A stretch of 64,000 bases of DNA from Kryptolebias marmoratus (taxonomy: Eukaryota > Chordata > Actinopteri > Cyprinodontiformes > Rivulidae): assembly GCF_001649575.2 (NCBI RefSeq), contig NC_051439.1, forward strand, positions 4,331,152 to 4,395,151, written 5' to 3'. The notes beneath the pieces are model-generated. The model did not search any database. It saw nothing but the letters and a program-made list of their open reading frames with translations, and was not told the origin of the DNA. A program made the position numbers and the translations under genes. This document shows, piece by piece, positions 1 to 29,699 of this stretch; position 1 is the first letter of the stretch; the number at the start of each line of letters is the position of its first letter.

Positions 1-560
1 TAATTTTCAGCTCAGTATATGTAAAATTAAATGAGTTATAACCATTTTCCTGTTGACTAAGCTCAATTAGCTGTGGTGGCCATCTTGAATTGGATTGATA
101 AGTTGCACATTAAATTATTAATTTCTGCAAGTTTTGAAGATAAACTTCGGAAAGTTTTGTAAAGATTTGTCAAAAGGTTTGTTAGATGATTTGCTAACAG
201 ACAAACAGGGTTTACTTTAACAGTTAACAGTGTTGGGAATGACTCTCAGCTACAACCACACCAGATTTTAGCTCGATATCTGTAAAACCAGCTGACATAT
301 AGCCATCCTGGTGTTTTGAGTCAAGTTGTAGATGTACATCTAATGAAAACAGACAGACAGAGTTGATTCCAATAGTTAATGACAAAATCTTAAACAAGTA
401 TCTTGAGTGTTTTGTTAGCGCTCAGTGTTGGAAATGACTATCAGCTACCACCATGCTAAATTTTAGCTCAATATCTATAAAACTGACTGAGTTATAACTA
501 TTTTATGAAACATTTTTTAAATCAAATACAGGAAGCTATTTCACCTCAAGCATTAGGTTA
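1..560 (-). repeat. tandem-module dispersed repeat, copy 1
   Basis: Reverse-oriented copy of the window's most common repeat family. Recognisable blocks are TCAGCTACAACCACACCAGA near 247, its second occurrence near 439, GTGGTGGCCATCTTGAATTG near 72 and GCTAACAGACAAACAGGGTT near 192. Two modules lie in tandem. The family's class is unknown to me. Confidence 0.6.
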
Positions 561-1193
561 AGGACAGTTTTTTTTCTTTCAAAATTCAAAAGTAACATAT
601 AAATAACTGAAAAATGCTTAGGAAGCACTGATTGGCTGTGACTGAAATACACTTTTTCCATTTACACAAATGGATTAACTATAGCTTCATGGAAAATGTT
701 CCATTTATAAATAAACAAGGAAGTGTTGGAAAAGAAAAAGCTTTTGACACAGGTTGGTTCCTTAGCAACAGTCACATTGACTGTTTATCTATTGATTATT
801 TTCCACAGGTTCACTTTGACACATACGTTAAGACTGCATGAAAATGTTAAGAATATATCTTTGTCATAAGCGCAGCACCTTAAAAAAGTGTGACACCTTA
901 ATCTTTTCCTTCTGTTAAATTGGTTTGTTGTATTTAAAAAAGAACAGCCTGTTTAGAATTTAGACTTGTTTGACCTGTTTCACTTTGAGGCAGTTCCCTT
1001 AAAAAAACATTCAGGAATGAAAGCAGCATACAAGAAGTTAACTGTTGCCAGTAAGGCTAATGACTCCATCTGAGGTTTCAACTTTGCTGTGGCACGGAGT
1101 CTGAGCCATGTACAGAAGAGTTAGACTAATAAAAAATGCATAATACAAGAAAAGGTTTAGTTGTATTGTTATACACAGAAAATATATTAAATG

Positions 1194-1600
1194 AAAAGCC
1201 TAGCATTCCTTGAAAATATACACCTGCTGTCTTTCTTGCTAAGGTTTCATGATGAAAAGGGATGGAGTTAGAGCTGTTTTGGTCATATCTTGTAAGTGAC
1301 GTAATGCAAAATCTCATGTGATATTGTAATGTCTCGCTTGATCTGTTGGCACTTGGACCATGTGTTGTAAACAAGTGTCAGCTACTATCATGCCAAATTT
1401 TAGCTCAATACCAGTAAAAATGACTGAGGTATAGCCATTTTTGTGTATGCTAAAGTCATCTGTGGTGGCCATCTTGAATTGGGTTAGCTCCAAAAGTTAA
1501 TTAGTTGTAGATGTAAATAAATAATTGGTTTCTGACCATGTCATTAGAATCCATTCACTGGTTTTTAAGTTATTTTATAAGTTATTTTGATAATTCTACA
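1194..1600 (-). repeat. tandem-module dispersed repeat, copy 2
   Basis: It begins at the family's terminal block (AGCATTCCTTGAAAATATAC) and runs through the GTTGTAAACAAGTGTCAGCT block and the GTGGTGGCCATCTTGAATTG block. Confidence 0.55.
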
Positions 1601-2097
1601 GACAAGAAAACACAAACATGCTAACAGAAAAAAACATTACTGCCTTTGTAAAAATATTAAGCACTGTATGTGTACAGTTTTCTTTATTGTCAAGGTGTCT
1701 GAAATTTTCAACATGTCTCTGTTAGTGTAAACTTTACTTCTGTGTTCTACTTGTGTTTTCAGTATATCAAAGGCTGTGGGAAATGCATGTGTCTGAATTT
1801 CTGAATGTGTACAAAACACCCTTTGTTCCCTTTTTGCAAAACAAAGCAAAGTTTTATCTCCTGCGATGTACACCAAAAACATATCAAGCATTTTTTTTAC
1901 ATACATTACATGCAGTTTATGATAATTAACTTGCATGTAATACACATGAGCATAAAGTATATAAAGTTTAACATGCAGAATTTGAAAGCTTCTGAGCAGA
2001 TCAACAAGAGGGTTATTAACATGTGAGCACTGTATAAATCTAACAGTCCAGTTATGTCTTTGAATAAATTAAATTAAACAAGTTCATTTAAAATCAA

Positions 2098-2940
2098 ACG
2101 TCCAGCATACCAAGAAGGTATGCATATCACCCATTGCCTTTCATTCTAATTTTACACTAAGATCATTTTATGTTAAGAAATGACAGTTGTTTTTGTCAAA
2201 TCTTTAAAAAATATACCATTATCACAATGTCATGCAATATCACGAGATGTCATATTCAGAGCATGTTGTGTATGACCCTCAGCTACTACTGCATCAAATT
2301 TTAGCTCAATGTCTGTGAAACTTTATGAGCTGTAGCCATTTTTGTCTTGTCTAATGTTGATTAGTTGTGGCAGCCATCTTAAATTGTTGTAGACATACAA
2401 CCAGTGATTATCTCCTTAACATTTTTTTTAAATACATCCACTGGTTCATTAGGTATTTTGTTAACAGTCAATCAGGGTTGACTCCAATACTTAACGCTAC
2501 AATTTTAAGCAAAGTTTCTGTGCAGCAAGTAGCACTTGGGCTTTGTGTTGTGAATGACCCTCAGCAACGACCACACCAAATTTTTAGCATAATATCTGTA
2601 GAACTGAATTACAGCCATTTTTGTCTTTTCTACAGTTAGTTGGCTGTGGCAGCCATCTTGAATTGAGATTACTCTAAAAGTTAATTAGTTGTAGATGGGT
2701 ATTCAAGAATAATTTCCTCAAAAGTTTCAGTAAAATCTGTCCATCTGTTCAGAAGTTATTTTGCTAATAGAGTAGCAGAGTTGAGTCCAACAGTTAATGA
2801 CAAGGTTTTAAAAACAGATCTTGCACAATCATTTGGCCCTTAAAGAATGTCCTAGGAATGATTGGCTCCAAAAGTTAATCAGTAGATGTACATTAAATTA
2901 TTAGTTTCTGTAAATTACATGAAAATCCAGTGCACAGACG
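2098..2940 (-). repeat. tandem-module dispersed repeat, copy 3
   Basis: It opens with the terminal palindrome-like GCATACCAAGAAGGTATGC and contains two full modules. The diagnostic CCCTCAGC block recurs near 2275 and 2559, a period of 284 bases. A further partial module follows. Confidence 0.6.
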
Positions 2941-3519
2941 TGTGTGTATATATATATATATATTTTCTACAGTTTTTTTAAATACATCCACTGGTATATA
3001 TATATATATATATCCTATGTTATACATATGTCGGCACACATTAAGATATGTATTGCTCACTCAACTATTTTATTTTTTTATGCTGGCTCCAAGGTCTCTT
3101 TAAATCATGGCTGGTTTAGGCAAGCTACCAATACGACTAAAATTATACAGTAAGCCTCTTTTCAGATGTCCAGTATATCATGTAGTAAAACAGACTCTTA
3201 AATTATTTTGTCATTATATACCTGCAGAACATGTTTACTTTGGTTTGTGGTTTGAAGATATATCTTCATAATTATGTTGCTAAACAGCTGTAATATACTT
3301 TCTTTTTTCTTAGCTGGATTTTAACACTGAGTAACGCTGTCTTTTGTGGCACAAACCTGAGGGACAGCAGTAAAGTTAGGAAACAAGTAACATCATGGGG
3401 CAATTTTTAAACTAAAGCTTGTGTTACAAAGTCTGTTACCTGAGTCTGACAGACTTCAATTACTATCTTGTAAAGAGGTTATATTAATCAGTTGGGTATT
3501 TGCCATGTTAGAGTATATT

Positions 3520-3955
3520 CATCCATCTGTAGCATTAGCAAAATATCTCATGAACCACTGGATAGATTTTAATGAAACTCTCAAGACAATCATTGAATAT
3601 ACATCTACAACTGAATAACTTTTGAAGTCACTGTAATTCAAGATGGCTACCGCAGCCAATTAAATAAATTGCTAAAATAAAATTGCTATAACACATTCAG
3701 TTTTACAGATCTTGAGCTAAAATTTAGTGTGGTAGTAGCTGAGAGTCATTCTCAACATATACTTTGAGCAATAGCACATCTCTCAAGCTCTCACATGAAA
3801 TTGCACATAATGTCATTTACAAGGTTTGACTGAAACATCTACAACTTTGTAATTTCTTATCATAAAATTATGTTGGTGTAAAACTCTGGTTTGAAAGGCA
3901 GCAGGCGAAATTCATTCCTTTAAGAAATGCTAGGCCTTTAATTTTTTATTATTCT
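3520..3955 (+). repeat. tandem-module dispersed repeat, copy 4
   Basis: Forward-oriented copy with ATATCTCATGAACCACTGGA, TAGTAGCTGAGAGTCATTCT and the terminal block ending AAATGCTAGGCCTTTAAT. Confidence 0.6.
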
Positions 3956-4440
3956 ACAATAGGAGAATAGTTCATATTTTTTTAAATGTATTTTGTGGAG
4001 TAGTTGTCACTCGTCAGTATCTTACCTACAGTAAGTACCGACAGCATTCAGGGAGGAATTTTAATGAAGTAGTCAAGGCAACAGCTATTCACATTAGGAG
4101 CTTATTCCAGAGTTGATTTTAGTTATCTAAAAAAATTTAAACCTCAAAACTGTATTTGCTTTTCAAGCAAACGCTGTGTTGTTGATATTTCTACTGCAGT
4201 AACTTTGCATCAGAAAGCTGCGCAGACCGAGTAGACTTCTGTTTCACACAGAACGTGTTGCAACAGACTGCAGATTGTGTTCCAACATAGTTAGTGTGCT
4301 GTGTAAATAACTTTAAATGTCAATCTGATACCAACTGATGGAAAAGTGACACAGTGTAAAAGTCTACAATAGGGCATTCATTTGAAATGTTATGAAATTT
4401 GGGGTGTTTACGTTGTCTCAGATGGCTAGAATTCTGTCTT

Positions 4441-4672
4441 AAAGGGATAGTCTAGTCATTTTGAAGTGATGTTCTGTCAAATAGTTTTCTGTAGTTAGAA
4501 CCTTCTCAGCCATGACATCAGTCATTAAGTACAGTGTATAGAACAAAGGGCAAATGTCTTTATCCAAAACAAAGGCCCAATAGATACTAAGTGGTACTAA
4601 GATAAAGTACTAACTACTGATAACTATTTGACAGAACATCACTTCAAAAGGGACCAGACTATCATTTTAAAC
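4441..4672. mobile_element. MITE-like element with terminal inverted repeats
   Basis: The left end AAAGGGATAGTCTAGTCATT and TTGAAGTGATGTTCTGTCAA is matched in inverted form at the right end, CTATTTGACAGAACATCACT onward. The arms are about 45 bases around roughly 140 internal bases. The AAAGGGATAGTYT type of end is common in non-autonomous hAT-like elements of teleosts. No coding capacity is seen. Confidence 0.6.
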
Positions 4673-6219
4673 AGTCTCTCTTTTGAGTAGAGGTTAGCTT
4701 GACTCTTTAATTAGAATGTTCCTCAATTCTCCAAACTGAAATAAATTTGATTACTATCTACTGCAGGTAAGACAGTGATTGACCATACTTTATGGACTTC
4801 ACAAAAACCTATTTTAGAAAGTCTTAGCTATCCCTATCAGCAACAGAAGTTCTACATTTCTCTTTTAATGTAACACCTCTTTTACTCTACCCAGCAGCTG
4901 GATGAGATGGATACTTGATTATCTGGTATTTCAGCTGTCCTGGTGTGTGCTGCATGTGGCAGAGGTGACATGAACCACAGGAAAGTTAGAATCACCAATT
5001 AACCTAATGTGTAAATATTTGGACTTTGAGGGTAAGCTGTGTAAATGTCTCACAAGCACACCTTCATGATTTGAAAGGTGAATTTTAAGCCTCCCAATGA
5101 CTCTTCTTTAGATAAAATCAAAATGGCTACAGACTCAATGTGATAACTAATTACATATTGTGTTAGGTTCTTTTGTGTGCTAATTGGGATTGGATTTTTT
5201 GTGGTTATGAATATAACCCAATAGCTGACTGATATGATAAAGGTAACTGGTATGAATGAATAGTTTAGGAAGTGGGAAAGAACCAAGATCAAAAGAATTG
5301 TTAAAGCCGCCAGTGAGTAACTATGGTCACCATGGTAACCACACACCTGTGTCTGTTACTCCCTGACTGCAAAGTTAATGAGAAGCAGACAGAAACGGAC
5401 TGAAAAGTAAGCCTCAAGCAAACAGTTGCTGCGCGAACACTCATCTGATCTTAAAAATTCTTGAATTGTGAGCCAGACAAGACTGTTGGTCACACAAATA
5501 GATCTTTGTTTTTATAGTGTTTTATGTAGGAGGTATGACAAGTTAAAAAATACGCTTGACTTCCAGTTAAAAGAAAATCAAAATTTAAATATATTTTAAG
5601 CTTGGGTGTGCACTTTTTGCACTCAGGGGGGATTTGAGAGAAAACTGCAAGTTTTACTGAAATGCGAGATACGCTGGGTGAAAGAAGGCAAAATGCCTAC
5701 TTTTTGAGGTATATTTTGTATATGTACCAAAGAAAAGTATATGTGTGTGTAAGATGTTTGCAAATGATTTGGAAAATTTTAGACAGCTCAAAAGTTAATG
5801 ACATCACCAACTGTCAGCTATATATTTTGTGGAAAAAATTGTGAAAATCATAAAACATAAACCATACAATATATCAAAATACCAGTTCAGACATGCACAG
5901 TCCAACTTTCTGTGACCCATTTAAAGTTTAAATGATGTTTCCTGGGTTTGTAGTGTGTTTCAATGCTTTTATATTACCCTAATGATTGAACTTTGAACGC
6001 ACAGTTATGCCTAGTTCCCACAGCAAGATTTTTATGCCGAATTTTGTTCAGATTTCCCCCTTCCGACAATCTTAGAATGCCCCAATTATCGGAATGACTC
6101 TTCAGCGATAATCCTAAGTAATATTCCTGCTGTGTATGTGTTGTGTCAAGAGTGATCTGGTCCACTTGGAAGGACATATTGACCGTTTCAATCTAAAATT
6201 GTGGATATTCAACATGATG

Positions 6220-6396
6220 AAAATTCAAAAAAGGTTAAAAAACAAAAACAACTGGACTTCTATTCTGTAGTTGAAGACGTTTAGCTTCTCATCCGAGGAG
6301 CTTTCTCAATATCAATCCTTGGATGAGAAACGAAACATCTTCAGCTACAGAATAGAAGTCCAGTTGTTTTTGTTTTTTAACCTTTTTTGAATTTTT
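6220..6396. repeat. long inverted repeat (hairpin-forming element)
   Basis: Left arm about 6220-6294 and right arm about 6321-6396 are near-perfect inverted copies of 75 bases around a spacer of about 26 bases. The motif AACAACTGGACTTCTATTCT pairs with AGAATAGAAGTCCAGTTGTT. A second, half copy lies at about 54,040-54,150, so it is a dispersed mobile repeat. Confidence 0.75.
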
Positions 6397-7053
6397 ACCA
6401 TGGCCTGGATGACTGAGAATCTACACCAGCATATTTCAACATGATAGATAGTCTTGGCCCGATATCGCAGTGTGTATGGTGTTCCCCCGAAGACGAACGA
6501 GAATTCAGCCTGTTGAATGTGACAAGTAGCCAATCAGAAAGTGCGGTGACGTAAGCATGGAGGGGATTCCAAAACAAAACGCAGCTGACATGGCGCAACC
6601 AAAAGTCCAGTGGACATCAAAGAAAAAAACAGAACAACTCACCTCCATGTCATAGTGCAGCAAATGGATCCCCTGCTCGCACCGTCTCCACTCCTTCATC
6701 CAACGCCTTTTCTTTTTGTAACGTTTTTTATCACATAAGAGAAGTCCACAAACTATTCTATTTCTATTTCTTCTAAATCGTCAGCCATTTTTGTTTACTT
6801 TAAATTAATGTATGGTATCGTAGGGTTTTATGGCCTTTCCTGTCTGGAATCTGAATGTTCATGAGTGAAATCTGTTCAAGTGTGGTGTGTTGCTCCTGCC
6901 GTGTGGCTGGACACCACATACTGTACGATCAAACCTGTTATACCTAAGATTTTTTATCGTCACGTGTGGTCTGTTAGGGTTTGAAAATCGGCCGACAATT
7001 TAAAATCTTGCCGGGTGAACCAGGCATAACAATTAATTTTGTTTCTTCTACAG

Positions 7054-23895
<16,842 letters not shown>

Positions 23896-24208
23896 ACGGG
23901 GGAAAAAAGAAAAAGGAAACAAACAGTATTTCCTCCTGAAATGTGCCTTGTTGTTATTTTAGTCAACTGACCTCTTTGACACCAGACCAAATTTACCTTT
24001 TTCATCTAGAATTTTTAAAATATCATTTAGCATTATAATATTTCTGAAACTTTGTCTAGTTTGTGAATTAAAATGACATAAAAACCTGTTTACATTTAGA
24101 AATGATCAAAGCAAATTGTTTGGAGTTCTTGTATCTTTCAATTTAAGACATTTATTTGTCTCATATAAGAGTGTATGTTGTAAAAATACAACAGTCTTAT
24201 AAGTTTTG

Positions 24209-24532
24209 TAGTGATAGTTTAGGTTATTTGAACAATGGTTCTATGGAAGGTTTATTCCCAATCAATATCTTACCTATTGTAAATCTTTGAATGACCTCAG
24301 TTTGGAGAAATAGTTTAATCCTAACCAGACAGATGAGCTAATACTAATTTACATGTAAACTAGTGGCAATATGCAAGTGCAAATAACCACAGCAACAGCA
24401 TTTCTAGTGCAGCCTGGGGGCATTTCCTGTACAAATATCAGGTAGACTATCTACAACAGGTTATTTACTGTTTATTAAATATTTATAATATTTCCACAGA
24501 ACCCAACTTCAAAAAAATTTAACTATCACTTT
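24209..24532. mobile_element. MITE-like element in the slc25a21 3' region
   Basis: The ends TAGTGATAGTTTAGGTT and AACTATCACTTTAAC are inverted. The interior has no open frame. A related, endless fragment is at 11390-11580. Confidence 0.5.
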
Positions 24533-24701
24533 AACTTTTAAAATGCCAGAGATCTCCAAGAATAGTCATGTTTAACTGACGGCCCCAGGTTTTTTTTTTC
24601 TTTTCTATGGAAATACTTGAACTCTCATTAAATTTATTGACTTTGTGAACTGAACATGGTCTGCAGCTGTTCAAAAATCCTTTGTATGAACATTAAGTTT
24701 T

Positions 24702-24707
24702 AATAAA
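24702..24707 (+). terminator. slc25a21: candidate slc25a21 polyadenylation signal
   Basis: This AATAAA hexamer lies about 0.8 kb after the slc25a21 stop. The region is AT-rich and other hexamers occur nearby, so the choice is tentative. If right, the 3' UTR contains the MITE-like element at 24209-24532. Confidence 0.35.
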
Positions 24708-24732
24708 AGAAGACATCTCAGAAGTTCATACA

Positions 24733-27700
24733 CATTATTAAAAAATAGAGATACAGATTGGTGACAGCTAATTGAAAAAGCAACATAAAAGATGGTGCTG
24801 GGCTGACACAAGCTGCCAGAATGTAATCATCAAACTATGCATATTAACCTGCAAATTAATGGCATATTAACTTTTAAATAAACATTTTTATGCATTTATT
24901 AAATACATGTTTTGAATGACCATTAATTATAAATTGTATTAAAATAATATTCTAGTTTGTGTCTATTAATAGTAAACAAAGAGGCTGTTGCTTATGAGCT
25001 TAATAAACTGCACAATAAGGCAAGATTACAATGAGAATAGTTTTTCTGCCCTAATAACGCCTATACAATATGTTTTGGGGTTTTTTGTAAGCAATAATGA
25101 ATTAACTCTTTGTAACTCAGAACATGTTCCCCTTTCTAAGGTCAGGTTTTGCTCAAAGCTGATCCATTAGTAGTTTGACACTTAATTCCCATCACTTCAC
25201 ACTTCTTCTTTTTTTTACATTTTGTAAATCCAAATAATACACATAACTTCTGCAACTGAGTGATGAAACAAATGGGTTGAATAAACTCCACAAGTTCTGT
25301 TTCCATTCTTAGTCAGAAAAAAGCATGTTATTATTTCATTTATTCATTTATTTATCAAGAGGCCACAACCTATAATTTTCATATTACACCAACAAAAGAT
25401 GAAGATTGTCTGGTTGGGTGTAATGAAGGTTTCCCACTTTAGAAGAAATGTTAGGGTATTTGTGCAGAGTTAAACTTCAGATTAAAGGTTTTATGGTTTA
25501 TAAGTCAAAATCAACCTGACTTTTTTCTTCTTTTTACATAAAAGTCTTGTAAACATCCACTGATGACATCATTTTAGTCACTCAGACCCTACAGGGCTCT
25601 TGTGTTCTCATGCAAGTGCAACAGAGCCAACAGGACACAAATCATGTCACAAAATCCCCTGAAAGGCAGTCGTTTGTTTTGTTTTCATGTAATTTGTCAC
25701 GCTTCTGTGCATATTTGTAATTTCCAATGCATACTGTGATGTCACTGTTGAATCACGTCACTGTTTTCAAAAGAATTACATTACTGATAAATTACACTTG
25801 TATTCAAGCTTTATTTTCAACTTTTCCTTTTTTACATAATTTTGTCAATTGGATTTTTAAAACCTTACCTAAAGAAACTGAAAATTGTTTGCATTTCTTT
25901 AGTTAAAAAATAAACAGTAAAAATGAACTCCTCACTGTGTGTGTACGTGTGTGTGTGTGTGAGGGTATTGAGTTACACACTTGCCTTGTCCTCTAATAGG
26001 AGCTGTGTGTTGTCACATGTTTGTCTTCACTGGCAGTGCTTCAGCTTAGCGCTGATCTAAGCAGATCAGCTTTCTTCAGTTTACCGCACCATCACCCACG
26101 TCTTGTCTCTCCACCAGGCGAGCGCTTTGTTGTGTGATGAGCTGTCAGCTGAAGAAGTCGTATTAGCCAATCGAATGTCAGTCTTGTCTCTCTCTGCGGC
26201 GGGGAGTCTGTGTCTGAGCATAGCTTTAGTGCAAGCTAAAACAACACGCTGAAGAAATTCAAATGTGGCTGCAAGAATCATGGAGGGGGCGTCCGTGCAC
26301 ATTCTCTCCCTCCTCCAGACTATCTTTTCCACAAATATGCGACTGCACGCACACCTGTTACACAGCCGTAGGCATAGTGGCTGCTCTCGGAGACACTCAT
26401 CTTAACCTCCTGTGGTAGTCTCTTCTACTGAGCCACGTTGGCATTTGACAGCCATCCTTAATGTGGGAGTTTCTTTGTGCCAAAATGAAACGGCTCCTGG
26501 TTTTTTGCCCAGGGGGCTCGTGGTGACAGACTAACAACTGTGGTTTTCAGACTGATGAAATTGTAAGCGCTTAACCTGTCCTTTTTTGTAATGAAGTGCT
26601 CAGAGTGTGTGTTTGTTTCAGGCCTAACAGTTTGGAACGTGTGCTGGTAGCTTGGCAACAAAGCCACCCTTTACCTGAATTCCCCGCAAAACTTTTCTGC
26701 TCATAAATCAGCAAGATGTGCAATCTTCATCTTCACCTGAAACACTTCACCTCAGTGGCTCCAGCTTTGGCAAGCCTGCAATCTGGCTCTACCTGTCGCC
26801 CCTAATGCAAATACGACTAATGATTGCATTAAAACGTCCACAATTTACATGACATAGAAAATGCAGTGAGCCGTGCACGCACAAAGTCACGGCAGCAGCA
26901 TGTTGGGATTTTCACAGCTGATTTTTTTTCTTTCCTTTTTGCTCACCTGTCTGCTCAGAGTTGTTGTTTTAAGACATTAGCAAAACACTCTGGCTGTCGT
27001 CAGCTCCTTTTCAAACTGTTCATTGAGCAGAAGCATGCATGCAGTCCTGCATTCAGCCAGTGTCAACATTCTCTGCTCTGTGTTACTCTGCAAATAGCTG
27101 TCTCGCTTCTGATTGCATGTGGAGAAGTAAAGATAACCATATGACACTGAAGTCAGACTCAACATAATTAATTATAAACATGTGTCTGCTCCTATTTTCA
27201 AAACTACTCCTTTTTTTTAACCATACAGCTGAACAACATTAGATGAGCTTGGATTATCAGAGTTTTGAGAAATTCTTTCTGTTTTTTTTTTTTAAGTTAG
27301 GAAACATTGTTGTTGTGTGAGTCAGCGGAGGATAATAAGACTTGTGTGTAGGTCTTGTAGCTTAGTTGAAAGCAAAAGTTGTTTGGCCTTGTTGTGTGTA
27401 GGCCGGGTAAAATAACAAAACAAAACAGCATTTTTTTTATGCCTCTGAAAGACTTTGCTGTGCGTGATGGATGGTTAATGGTAAAGCCATGATGGCTGGT
27501 TTGAACAGCCAGTGTGTGATCATCACGTCCCTCTGATGTGGTTCACGTACGGTCAAAAAAACACCACGATCTGTGAGCAACGGTCTGTGACCACTGGATG
27601 CGGGGAAGAATGCTTTCCAAGTCAAATCAGCTCCTGCATATGGGGAGGACTGTTGACACTGTTTATGCTGGGCGGATAGAAACACGGAGCCACGACTAGA

Positions 27701-28370
27701 TCGAGCCCTCCCCCCCCTCCCCTCGAACCCTCGGCAGCAATTCAAGAAAGCAGGTGAGCAACTTTATTAAGTGATCCTTCAACACCTCCATGCTGGAGCC
27801 CAGTTTGTTTAAAGCCCTGGTTTCCACTACAGGGCTAGATGGGGCTTGCCTGACTCACAAGATAATTTATTACTCCCTCCCACCCCCACACCCCACTGCC
27901 CCCCAATCCAAAAAAAAAAGTACAGAAAGCCTTTTTGCATCTTTCTACAATCTGGTCATTTTTCAGCTGTCTCGTGTGTTTTTTCTTCTGTAATTAATGT
28001 GGCAAGTTCAGCCTCGACAAGCCCCATTCGGCCCCTCGTGCTGCTGCTGAAGGTTTGCGCCTTGTGACCTCGGAGATGCCCGTTAGTGGCTCCCCGAACA
28101 AATGTGGGCTACCCCACAACCCTGGGAGTCTGGGGCACATTTTTAAAACTTTAATGCAACAATGATGTTCTAATTTAGCGCCTCTAAAGCAAACAGGAGA
28201 ATTCAGTGCAAAGCATAGATGTTATAAATCCCTGAAGGTTCAAAGGCACGTTTAGAATTTTCAAAACATCGGGGGGGGTTTTCTTCTTCTTTTTTGATGT
28301 CTATCACTTTTAATTTGAATTGTGCAATTGTTATTGTTTGTAGAAATAAATGTTCTAAAATGTTTTAGCT
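24733..28370. other. intergenic space between slc25a21 and pax9
   Basis: No gene was found here. The first 1.2 kb is plain AT-rich DNA with a (GT)n near 25938-25960. The part from about 25,950 to 28,200 has few repeats and balanced composition, and may hold regulatory DNA or distal pax9 3' UTR. Confidence 0.5.
26700..26860. promoter_or_regulatory. candidate regulatory element with octamer motif
   Basis: A perfect octamer ATGCAAAT lies at 26805-26812, with ATGATTGCATTAAAACG just after it, in a repeat-free stretch downstream of pax9. POU-factor binding is inferred from the motif alone. Confidence 0.3.
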
Positions 28371-28373
28371 GAA

Positions 28374-28379
28374 TTTATT
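28374..28379 (-). terminator. pax9: candidate pax9 polyadenylation signal
   Basis: TTTATT on the plus strand is AATAAA on the minus strand, about 1.07 kb past the pax9 stop. It is chosen only by position and hexamer match, and alternatives exist. Confidence 0.25.
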
Positions 28380-29444
28380 TGAGCTATAGATTTCTTCCAA
28401 CTAAACTTTTTGTGACTAGAGAGGGGTCCGTGTAGTGAAGTGAGATGTTTCATCGGCCAAAAGATGTTGAAAGAATGGCTTTTTGTGGTGACAAACACTG
28501 CGCTCAGAGCTTTTTGACGAACTTTCCTAATGAGCCATGACACATGGAAATCAAAAACACAGGCTTTGAGAGCGCGCACTTTTTTTTTTTTTTTTGCTTT
28601 CTCTTTTGTTTATGAAAAGCAGTTTCCTAGTCATGTAAAACAGGCCAGAATGCCACAATACCCAGAATTTACCATAGCCGATAGAAAGGGCGGCAGAAGT
28701 TAACACATTATTTTATAGCTGTGATGATGTTTTTAACTTCAAACAACCAGAAAAGAACTTGAAAAATTAGTAACATTTAATGAGATACATTCAATTTAAT
28801 TGTGCAACATTTGTCGATTGTTAATGCTCTATTCCAACATTACACCAACGCCAATTTTGTCCAAATGTGCATGACGGTTTCCATGCTTCCTGTGGGGCTA
28901 ATTGCACTTCATTCAACGTACCTTAAGCTAATAAATAAAACTTCTCCGTGTAGCTCTCGCTAGACGTTTAAAGGAGGGAAAACAAGGATCTATTTTATCA
29001 AATCATAAACAACAGAAAATATTTGTTTTTTAAAAAGCAACAGAAATCAACAAGTACCCTGAAACACTCCTGCAAAGTGTTTTCCCTGTTTGTTTGGTTT
29101 TTCTTTTGATATTCATGAAGTCAGACCTTTTTGCCCAAAGAGGAAAAATTCTCAGAGGATTTATGTTGACGGATGGAGACGCAGTCACACATCAGTCCTT
29201 CAGAACACCTGTCCTGCAAGTTCTTTACAAAGTTTGTGAGTGTGTGTGTTGACTGTTTACTCCTTGTGTGTCTTTAGTCTGTTGGGCCTATAGAGGGGGA
29301 GTTGGGAGGGCCGACTCCTTCAGAGGAAATCTAGGCTAGGAAGCCAAGTCCTTCATGGAAGGGTGGCAGTGAAACATCGCCACAAACTCTGAGTCCTCTC
29401 TGTCCCGCAATCCCCCTCCTGCCATCAGCCCCGTGGAGGTGACC

Positions 29445-29699
29445 TCACAGTGCCGAGGCTGTGACCGGGTGGATGGAGTCGCGGTTGGCCGCCATACTCT
29501 TGAAGGCCAGCGGAGTGGTGATGTCACAGCTGTGGGGAGAGAGAGCACTGCCACTGGCCAGCTGCCACGTGGGGCCGGTCACATAGGCCGACGTGGTGGC
29601 GCTGTACCCCATGTAGGGTGACACTTGGGTGGGATGGTGGTAGGGAGGGATGCTGGGTGCTGTGACATAGCTGTTCACTGTGGGCAATCCATTCGGCAT
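29445..29699 (-). CDS. pax9: pax9 exon 4 (C-terminus)
   Basis: After acceptor CATTACCAG the exon encodes [20 protein letters not shown] and the conserved tail ending HPVTASAL, with TGA at 29447-29445. The segments [16 protein letters not shown] and [17 protein letters not shown] are recognisable PAX9 C-terminal sequence. Confidence 0.96.
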   Translation of the reverse strand: MPNGLPTVNSYVTAPSIPPYHHPTQVSPYMGYSATTSAYVTGPTWQLASGSALSPHSCDITTPLAFKSMAANRDSIHPVTASAL

